From NCBI RefSeq assembly GCF_003990975.1, contig NZ_RZJR01000006.1, positions 248,001 to 312,000 of the forward strand: a stretch of 64,000 nucleotides of DNA, read 5' to 3'. Source of the stretch: Cohnella sp. AR92. GTDB lineage: Bacteria > Bacillota > Bacilli > Paenibacillales > Paenibacillaceae. Below are positions 58,590-64,000 of the stretch, one piece after another. Both the position numbers and the translations under genes were made by a program. The notes under the pieces were generated by a model, which saw only the letters and a program-made list of their open reading frames with translations, ran no database searches and had not been told where the DNA came from. Position 1 is the stretch's first letter. Each line of letters opens with the position of its first letter.

Positions 58590-60001
58590 CTCAGCATGGG
58601 CAACACCGCGAGAGCAACGCACGCTCTGAGGCCGCTCATGCAGGAATAAGCCGCCATGAAGCCCATCTAGAGAAGCATTATCGGCGGCTGCAGGAGCGAT
58701 TGGATCGCAAAAAGAGACGGCTCCAACGGCGTATCTCGCATACTCGTAGGATCGGCAGCCGTACGGCGAGCCATCGACTCGGGCGACACAAGGCTCATTT
58801 GCAGCGAAGGCTGGACCGGCTCGAGGAACGGATCAACCAATCGCGGCTGATTTATGAAGAACGGCAACAGCGGGTAAAGAAAAGACATCAACGGCAACTG
58901 GATTTCGAGATCGAGCCCAAACCGAAGTGGTATCAGGTGCTGCTGGGCTCGCTTGGAATCTTCGCGTTCTTCTCCCTGTGCTGGACGGCTGCCCACTTTC
59001 TAACGCGAATCCTGGATAATTATTGGACGTATGCGCGTACGCACACGACGTTCCGGGAGTATGTCGCCATCTTGATCTCGGTCTTCCTGTTCGGATTGAC
59101 CATCCAAGTGGTCGGTCTAATCATGAAGCCTAACCGGCGCAAGATGATTAACGTCTTCACGATGATGATCGACGCCATGCAGCGGATGGCCAAAGGCGAC
59201 TTCAACATCAATCTCGAGACCCAGACCGTCTCCCGCCATGCCGGCCAGTTCGCCATCTTGATCGATAATCTGAACCGAATGGCCAACGAGCTCGGCCAGA
59301 TGGAGCAGATGCGCCAGGAGTTCATCTCCAACGTGTCGCACGAGATCCAATCCCCGCTTACCGCCATCAAGGGGTTCGCCCAAGCGCTCCAAGGAAACGA
59401 CCTGTCGCCCGAACAGCGCAAGCATTACCTGGAGATCATCGAGACCGAGAGCGATCGCCTCTCCCGTCTAAGCGACAATCTCTTGAAGCTGACTTCTCTC
59501 GAATCGTTGCATCATCCCTACCAGCCCCACAGTTATCGCCTGGATCGCCAACTGCGCAAGCTCGTTCTCTCCTGCGAGCCGTTATGGGACGCCAAGCAAT
59601 TGGAGCTCGACATTCAACTGGATGAGCTTGTCGTCACGGCGGACGAAGAACTGCTTAACCAGGCTTGGAGCAACCTGCTGCACAACAGCATCAAGTTCAC
59701 TCCGCCCTCCGGCCAACTGTCGATCCGACTCGAGCAGCAGGGCAACCAGGCCATCGTCCGTTTCTCCGACACCGGGATCGGAATCGACGAACAGCATCTT
59801 CCCCACCTGTTCGAACGATTCTTCAAGGTGGATCGTTCGCGCAACCGCTCCGCGGGAGGAAGCGGATTGGGGCTGTCCATCGTAAAGAAAATCATCGAGA
59901 TGCACGGGGGCGCGATCCGGGTTGCGAGCCAGCTCGGAGCCGGAACCACTTTTACCGTTCAATTGCCGCTTACGCAGCCTGCCCACGAGCAGGCGAAGTA
60001 A
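58586..60001 (+). CDS. Sensor histidine kinase with a cationic coiled N-terminal region
   Basis: This roughly 471-residue kinase starts at TTG 58586, overlapping the response-regulator TGA in TTGA, with CTGGAGGTG upstream. Its first ~120 residues are unusually rich in Arg and His (HYRRLQERLDRKKRRLQRR), probably a cytoplasmic coiled coil. Two close membrane helices (about 130-155 and 170-192) with a loop of about 15 residues suggest intramembrane sensing. A HAMP-like stretch, the His-box SNVSHEIQSPLTAIKGF (about 265) and HATPase motifs NSIKFT, DTGIGI, GGSGLGLSIVKK follow. It forms a pair with the upstream regulator. Confidence 0.92.
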   Translation: MTQHGQHRESNARSEAAHAGISRHEAHLEKHYRRLQERLDRKKRRLQRRISHTRRIGSRTASHRLGRHKAHLQRRLDRLEERINQSRLIYEERQQRVKKRHQRQLDFEIEPKPKWYQVLLGSLGIFAFFSLCWTAAHFLTRILDNYWTYARTHTTFREYVAILISVFLFGLTIQVVGLIMKPNRRKMINVFTMMIDAMQRMAKGDFNINLETQTVSRHAGQFAILIDNLNRMANELGQMEQMRQEFISNVSHEIQSPLTAIKGFAQALQGNDLSPEQRKHYLEIIETESDRLSRLSDNLLKLTSLESLHHPYQPHSYRLDRQLRKLVLSCEPLWDAKQLELDIQLDELVVTADEELLNQAWSNLLHNSIKFTPPSGQLSIRLEQQGNQAIVRFSDTGIGIDEQHLPHLFERFFKVDRSRNRSAGGSGLGLSIVKKIIEMHGGAIRVASQLGAGTTFTVQLPLTQPAHEQAK

Positions 60002-60003
60002 AC

Positions 60004-60045
60004 AAGAACATCCTTGCCGCAAGCATTTGGCAAGGATGTTCTTGT
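60004..60045. terminator. Hairpin between the sensor kinase and the luxR-type gene
   Basis: A 16-bp perfect stem (CAAGAACATCCTTGCC / GGCAAGGATGTTCTTG) with a 10-base loop sits immediately after the kinase stop and just before the end of the convergent small gene. T-rich sequence is short on both sides. Confidence 0.7.
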
Positions 60046-60049
60046 GTTC

Positions 60050-60367
60050 CTATGCGGTAGGCAGCAGCGACCTTAGTACGAAGTTGAAGAACAGAGCCTG
60101 GAGCGAACGGGAGGAATACGTATTCGTCTTCTTCATCATGCAAGCCAGGTGGTTCTTCAGCGTCTTCGGGGAGATGTGCATTTGCGCGGCGATATCGTCG
60201 TTGCGCATTCCTTCGATGACCAGAATTCTCATGACTTGAGTCTCTCGCGGCGTCAGCCTGTAACTCTTGGCGAAGGACATGAAGAGCGGGTGCAGAAGAC
60301 TGACGGGGACATTCGGGGCCTCGTAATTAGGCGCGTCGGTCGTAAAATAACTGTTCAGCATTCTCAT
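60050..60367 (-). CDS. Small stand-alone LuxR-type (GerE-like) DNA-binding protein
   Basis: This 105-residue protein is mostly a LuxR HTH: LTPRETQVMRILVIEGMRNDDIAAQMHISPKTLKNHLACMMKKT (family signature over residues 38-82). An N-terminal ~35-residue segment has no receiver or sensor domain. It may act as a GerE-like regulator in sporulation or as a partner of the neighbouring phosphorelay proteins, both only by position. Confidence 0.85.
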   Translation of the reverse strand: MRMLNSYFTTDAPNYEAPNVPVSLLHPLFMSFAKSYRLTPRETQVMRILVIEGMRNDDIAAQMHISPKTLKNHLACMMKKTNTYSSRSLQALFFNFVLRSLLPTA

Positions 60368-60629
60368 AGTGTTGTTGGCTCCTTTTTCATCTCTTGAATG
60401 GTGTTGCCAAGCGTTTGATTTCGATTATGTATGGGTATGACTCCCTTGCCTCGAACTCCTGGAGAATGCGGAAGATGTATGCTTCCCCATTTCTTTCCTT
60501 CTAACGACGTTCCCCTTTTGCCCTTCACAAATTTGATTCTTTCGTTATTATAAGGACAAAGCGTTAATTATTTTCCCTGATTGTTATTTGTCATTTGTTA
60601 GTTTCGCTCATACTTCTAGGGGGATTTGC

Positions 60630-62186
60630 ATGTCGAGATCGCTTCGGATTACAATGGGGGCTGTGTTCCTCCCTTTGTTTATGCTCGTTATCCTGCTTCT
60701 TATCGCGGAACTAGGGATCAGCCGGTATCCGGCGCATGGATTTCTCGCAAAGAACGTTTGGTTAGCGCCGTTGGCGCCGATCGCCATCCTACCGATCGCT
60801 TTCCTGTTTGCCTATCGAACGCTCAACCGGCGCTTGCAGCCGATTCGCGATCGACTGCTAACGAGACAGCTTGAATTCGATAGAAGAACGGCTGCCTTGC
60901 ACGATTCCCCCATTCCGCTGCTGCGATTCGGACGGGATGGCCGAATCCGTTCCTTGAACTCATCCGCATGCCGATTGCTCGGCTTCGACACCATGCCTGT
61001 CCGCCTCGACTTCTTCGCCACGTGCCTGTCGAATGCCAGCCGCAGTCGATTCAAGCGACAGCTGGCAAGTGCAATAGAAGCGGGCATCGGCTCTAGCGAG
61101 ATCGAACTTCGAAGGCCGGACGGCACCTTCATTCCCGCGACCGCGGCGTTCGTCCTTCTCTCTCCGCCATGCGGCGATCAGGAAGAACAGGAAGACACCG
61201 TGGCGGTCATTCTGAAGGACTTGTCAACGCCGCGGCCGCTTGCATCCGATCAGCCAAACAAAGTCATAGAGCGCGTGGATTCCGTTAGCGCAACGAAGGA
61301 AACTATCCGCGACCTCCCGGACCGAGCGCGGGCGGACGATAGGCCGGCGGAGAACGCAAGAAGCTCGCCATCTCAGGGCAGCGTGCTGCTGATCGAAGAT
61401 CATGAGATCAGCCGAATGATCGCATCGAAGATGTTGAATAGCTTCCAATGCGTCGTTTACGAGGCGGAGAACGCGAATCAGGCTTACGAGCTGCTGATGG
61501 AGATCGGCTCTCGGCTCGATCTGGTCCTGATGGACTTGCACATGCCTGGCATAGACGGCGTCGAAGCGGTCCGTACGATACGATCCATGGAGCGGTTCCG
61601 CAACCTTCCTATCGTTATCCAAACCGCGGATACGTCGTTGGAACAGCATATGAGCTGCCTAGAGGCGGGAGCGAACGAAGTGATGACGAAGCCCATCGAG
61701 CTGAAGCATCTGAAGCAGCTGCTAGAGCGTTGGATCGGCGTCGTGCCGACAGAGTCGCCGTCAAGCCCGGACAGAGGACGAAGCGTCGCCCTTGAGCCGG
61801 AATTGCAGCTGGAGGGATTGAATGCGATCGAGGCTTTGGAACGGGTGGATGGCCGGCTATCGTTCTATCTCTCGATGCTTACCCGGTTCCAAGAACGTTA
61901 TCGCGATTTGATTCCCTTCCTCCATCGCTCGCTCGAGGGCGGAGAGCGCCCGGAAGTCATCAGGATCCTCCATACCTTCCGGGGAGCGGCCAGCCATCTG
62001 TCCGCATTCGGCGTTTACGAAGCCGCTACCCTGCTGGAAGAATCGCTCAAGCTCAGCGATACGAACGGCCCGAAGCTGCTGGACGAGCTAGGGCGTCAAT
62101 TGGACATCGTTTTTCGATCCATTGACAAATATAAGGAAAGTATTAGCGTAGCTAACATTTCAGACACAGGTGGAGATTTGCTTTGA
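60630..62186 (+). CDS. Membrane PAS-REC-HPt protein without a histidine kinase domain
   Basis: This roughly 518-residue protein has two hydrophobic helices (about residues 6-27 and 45-65), a PAS-like domain (about 90-200; SPIPLLRFGRDGRIRSLN), a receiver domain (about 260-380; Asp in LVLMDLHMPGIDG, Lys in VMTKPIEL), and an HPt domain (about 395-510; phosphoacceptor His in ILHTFRGAASHLSAFG). No kinase dimerisation or ATPase domain is present. It is preceded by GGGGGATT and its TGA overlaps the TTG of the next gene. It can only relay phosphate from another kinase. Confidence 0.88.
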   Translation: MSRSLRITMGAVFLPLFMLVILLLIAELGISRYPAHGFLAKNVWLAPLAPIAILPIAFLFAYRTLNRRLQPIRDRLLTRQLEFDRRTAALHDSPIPLLRFGRDGRIRSLNSSACRLLGFDTMPVRLDFFATCLSNASRSRFKRQLASAIEAGIGSSEIELRRPDGTFIPATAAFVLLSPPCGDQEEQEDTVAVILKDLSTPRPLASDQPNKVIERVDSVSATKETIRDLPDRARADDRPAENARSSPSQGSVLLIEDHEISRMIASKMLNSFQCVVYEAENANQAYELLMEIGSRLDLVLMDLHMPGIDGVEAVRTIRSMERFRNLPIVIQTADTSLEQHMSCLEAGANEVMTKPIELKHLKQLLERWIGVVPTESPSSPDRGRSVALEPELQLEGLNAIEALERVDGRLSFYLSMLTRFQERYRDLIPFLHRSLEGGERPEVIRILHTFRGAASHLSAFGVYEAATLLEESLKLSDTNGPKLLDELGRQLDIVFRSIDKYKESISVANISDTGGDLL

Positions 62187-62872
62187 CAAAGATTCTGGTC
62201 ATAGAAGACGATCCAATTCTCGGCGAGATGCTGACGTTGTACCTGGCCGAAGAAAATTTCAATGTCATCCGGGTGGAATCGGCGCAGCAAGGGTTCCAAG
62301 CCCTTGGCGTATTCGATCCCGATCTTATCATTCTGGATTTGATGCTTCCGGATGCGGACGGCCCGTCCGTCTGTACGGAATTCCGCGAGAAGACATCCGT
62401 GCCGATCGTCGTCACTTCCATGAAGAATACGGTCGCCGATCGAATCCAGGCCATAAGCTTGGGAGCGGACGACTACTTGACGAAGCCTTACAGCGTGCAA
62501 GAGCTGAAAGTAAGAATTCAAGCGGTTCTGCGGCGGGTGTCGGCCTCCATCCCGGAAGCGGATCCGATCGTGCCTTCCCAGTCTCCGAATCGGATCTCCC
62601 TGAATACGGAGAGGCGTACGATCGTCCTTGAGGGCAGAATCATCGACACGACCTTCTCCGAGTACGAGATGATGAAGCTGTTCACGCAGAATCCCGGACG
62701 GGTGTTCAGCCGCGAGGAACTTCTCAATTCGGTGCGGGGAATCGATTCTTTCGTCAACGAGCGGGCGATCGATGTGCATATCACGAATCTAAGGAGGAAG
62801 ATCGAGAAGAACCCCAAAGAGCCCCAGCACATCAAGACCGTGTGGGGCATCGGGTATAAGTTTATGAAGTAG
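62183..62872 (+). CDS. OmpR/PhoB-family response regulator
   Basis: This 229-residue regulator has a receiver domain (about 1-118; LIILDLMLPDADG with Asp about 51, YLTKPYSV about 100) and a winged helix (about 130-228; EYEMMKLFTQNPGRVFSREELLN, IDVHITNLRRKI). TTG start with GGTGGAG upstream, in TTGA overlap with the PAS-REC-HPt gene, so the two are co-translated. It is the probable output of that phosphorelay. Confidence 0.93.
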   Translation: MTKILVIEDDPILGEMLTLYLAEENFNVIRVESAQQGFQALGVFDPDLIILDLMLPDADGPSVCTEFREKTSVPIVVTSMKNTVADRIQAISLGADDYLTKPYSVQELKVRIQAVLRRVSASIPEADPIVPSQSPNRISLNTERRTIVLEGRIIDTTFSEYEMMKLFTQNPGRVFSREELLNSVRGIDSFVNERAIDVHITNLRRKIEKNPKEPQHIKTVWGIGYKFMK

Positions 62873-62889
62873 CGGAAGTCCCGGTCGGA

Positions 62890-63864
62890 TTAATCCAACT
62901 CGTTCAACAGCTTCTTGTTCGGCAGATAGTGGATGGCGCGGATAAAACGAATCGTTCTGGTCTGGGCTCTCATCACGATGGAATGAGTCTCGGCACGTTG
63001 CTCGGACAGATAGCGGACGCCGCCCAAGAATTCGCCGGGCGTTACGCCCGTAGCGGCGAAGATGACATCCTCGGACCCGATCATATCCTCCATCGTGAGC
63101 ACCCGGTAAGGGTCCTCGATTCCCATCTCGACGCAGCGCTTGTATTCGTTCGCATCCGACGGCATCAACCGGCCCTGCAGCTCTCCTCCGAGACAGCGGA
63201 GCGCGGCGGCGGCGAGCACGCCTTCCGGAGCTCCTCCCGAACCGACGTAGAGGTCGATACCGGCTTCCGGGAAAGCGGGAGCCATGGCGCCTGCGACGTC
63301 TCCATCGGAGAGGAACTTGATCCGGACGCCCACCTTGCGAAGCGTCTTGATCATCGCCTCATGCCGGGAACGGTCGAGAATCATGACGGTCAGGTCCGCT
63401 ACCTTCTTATGCAGGTGAACGGCCGCTTTCTGAAGCGTCACCTCCAGCGGATCCATCAGGCTTAGCTTGCCGGCCAGTTCCGGCCCGACCGCGAGCTTCT
63501 CCATATACATATCCGGCGCATGAAGCAGGTTCCCTTTGCCGGCGACGGCGATGACCGACATCGCGTTGTTGAGTCCCCTTGCCACGATCTCGGTCCCTTC
63601 GAGCGGATCGACGGCCACATCAAGCTCCGGCCCGTTGCCGCTCCCGACTTCCTCGCCGATGTACAGCATCGGAGCTTCGTCCATCTCCCCTTCGCCGATC
63701 ACGACCGTTCCTTTCATGGAGACCGTATCGAACATCGATCGCATCGCGGAGGTTGCCGCTCCGTCGGCGCCGTTCTTGTCCCCTCTCCCCATCCAAGGCG
63801 CGGAGGCCAATGCCGCAAGTTCGGTTACGCGTACAATCTCAAGCGCCAATTCTCTCTCCATCAT
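62890..63864 (-). CDS. glpX: Fructose-1,6-bisphosphatase class II (GlpX)
   Basis: This 324-residue GlpX enzyme hydrolyses fructose-1,6-bisphosphate in gluconeogenesis. GEGEMDEAPMLYIGEEVGSG (about residues 57-76), DPLEGTEIVARG (about 86-97; substrate/metal site), LDRSRHEAMI (about 165) and YVGSGGAPEGVLAAAALRC (about 206) are family motifs. GGGGGATC precedes the ATG pair at 63864. It converges with the preceding regulator gene, 18 bases after it. Confidence 0.95.
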   Translation of the reverse strand: MMERELALEIVRVTELAALASAPWMGRGDKNGADGAATSAMRSMFDTVSMKGTVVIGEGEMDEAPMLYIGEEVGSGNGPELDVAVDPLEGTEIVARGLNNAMSVIAVAGKGNLLHAPDMYMEKLAVGPELAGKLSLMDPLEVTLQKAAVHLHKKVADLTVMILDRSRHEAMIKTLRKVGVRIKFLSDGDVAGAMAPAFPEAGIDLYVGSGGAPEGVLAAAALRCLGGELQGRLMPSDANEYKRCVEMGIEDPYRVLTMEDMIGSEDVIFAATGVTPGEFLGGVRYLSEQRAETHSIVMRAQTRTIRFIRAIHYLPNKKLLNELD

Positions 63865-63879
63865 GATCCCCCATTTGGT

Positions 63880-64000
63880 CTAACTGACCGTATTCTGCCA
63901 GTGTTCGAGTATGATTCCCGCCGTTTCTTCGATCGCTCTCTCGGTGACGTCGATGACGGGGCAGCCAAGCTGCTTGAGCAATTCGTCCGAGAAGCGAAGC
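63880..64000 (-). CDS. 3' end of a PPDK regulatory protein (DUF299) gene, cut by the window edge
   Basis: The last ~40 codons of a minus-strand gene enter the window at its right edge. The peptide contains [20 protein letters not shown], the typical end of bifunctional pyruvate phosphate dikinase regulatory proteins. TAG at 63880-63882 ends it; glpX starts 15 bases later, probably in one transcript. Confidence 0.75.
   Translation of the reverse strand, partial: LRFSDELLKQLGCPVIDVTERAIEETAGIILEHWQNTVS

Overview
The window looks like chromosomal DNA of a spore-forming member of the Bacillota, most likely Paenibacillus or a close relative (Paenibacillaceae). The evidence is moderately GC-rich coding sequence, strong AGGAGG-type ribosome binding sites, sigma-A promoters, frequent TTG and GTG starts, a KimA potassium importer under a c-di-AMP riboswitch, NrdIEF, XerS, a CotA-like laccase, GlpX and a modular secreted GH10 xylanase. 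No insertion sequence, prophage, rRNA, tRNA or CRISPR array was seen.

Positions 1-29400 are mixed housekeeping and accessory genes: a large TerD-like protein, a 1178-residue xylanase, a CotA-type multicopper oxidase behind a tiny coupled leader ORF, an alpha/beta hydrolase, a DoxX/VOC pair, a methyltransferase, a zinc-limitation block (COG0523 GTPase, ZnuA, ZnuB, with palindromic Zur-type boxes but no ATPase gene), KimA with its riboswitch, a divergent MFS/LysR pair, nrdI-nrdE-nrdF behind a cobalamin riboswitch and terminator, XerS, and an APH-family/GH18 pair.

Positions 29598-55308 form the standout region: about 26 genes, all on the minus strand, for an unusual bacterial microcompartment (BMC). 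The shell part has three BMC-H proteins with different pore loops, one EutN/CcmL pentamer, a 248-residue associated protein and a 323-residue unknown with a possible N-terminal encapsulation helix. The enzymes are not those of a classical metabolosome (no aldehyde or alcohol dehydrogenase, no PduL). They are an adenine-deaminase-type amidohydrolase, a cyclase-family hydrolase, a DUF1989 protein, an M20 amidohydrolase, a UbiX/UbiD decarboxylase pair, a creatininase-family hydrolase and an isochorismatase-family hydrolase, plus a complete ECF transporter. Upstream, running into the same region, are a BmpA-type nucleoside ABC transporter, a BtpA/SgcQ protein, a DeoR regulator, two DeoD-type phosphorylase paralogues (one without its phosphate-binding residues), an FGGY kinase and an M42 peptidase homologue.

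Together these fit import and cleavage of a purine nucleoside followed by non-oxidative ring opening, decarboxylation and hydrolysis, as in clostridial xanthine fermentation. This assignment is inferred from gene content and is not shown by the sequence alone.

Positions 55529-64000 return to ordinary genes: a GNAT acetyltransferase, an HD hydrolase, GluQ-RS, a two-component system, a small LuxR-type regulator, a kinase-less PAS-REC-HPt protein coupled to an OmpR-type regulator, GlpX, and the 3' end of a PPDK regulatory protein gene.
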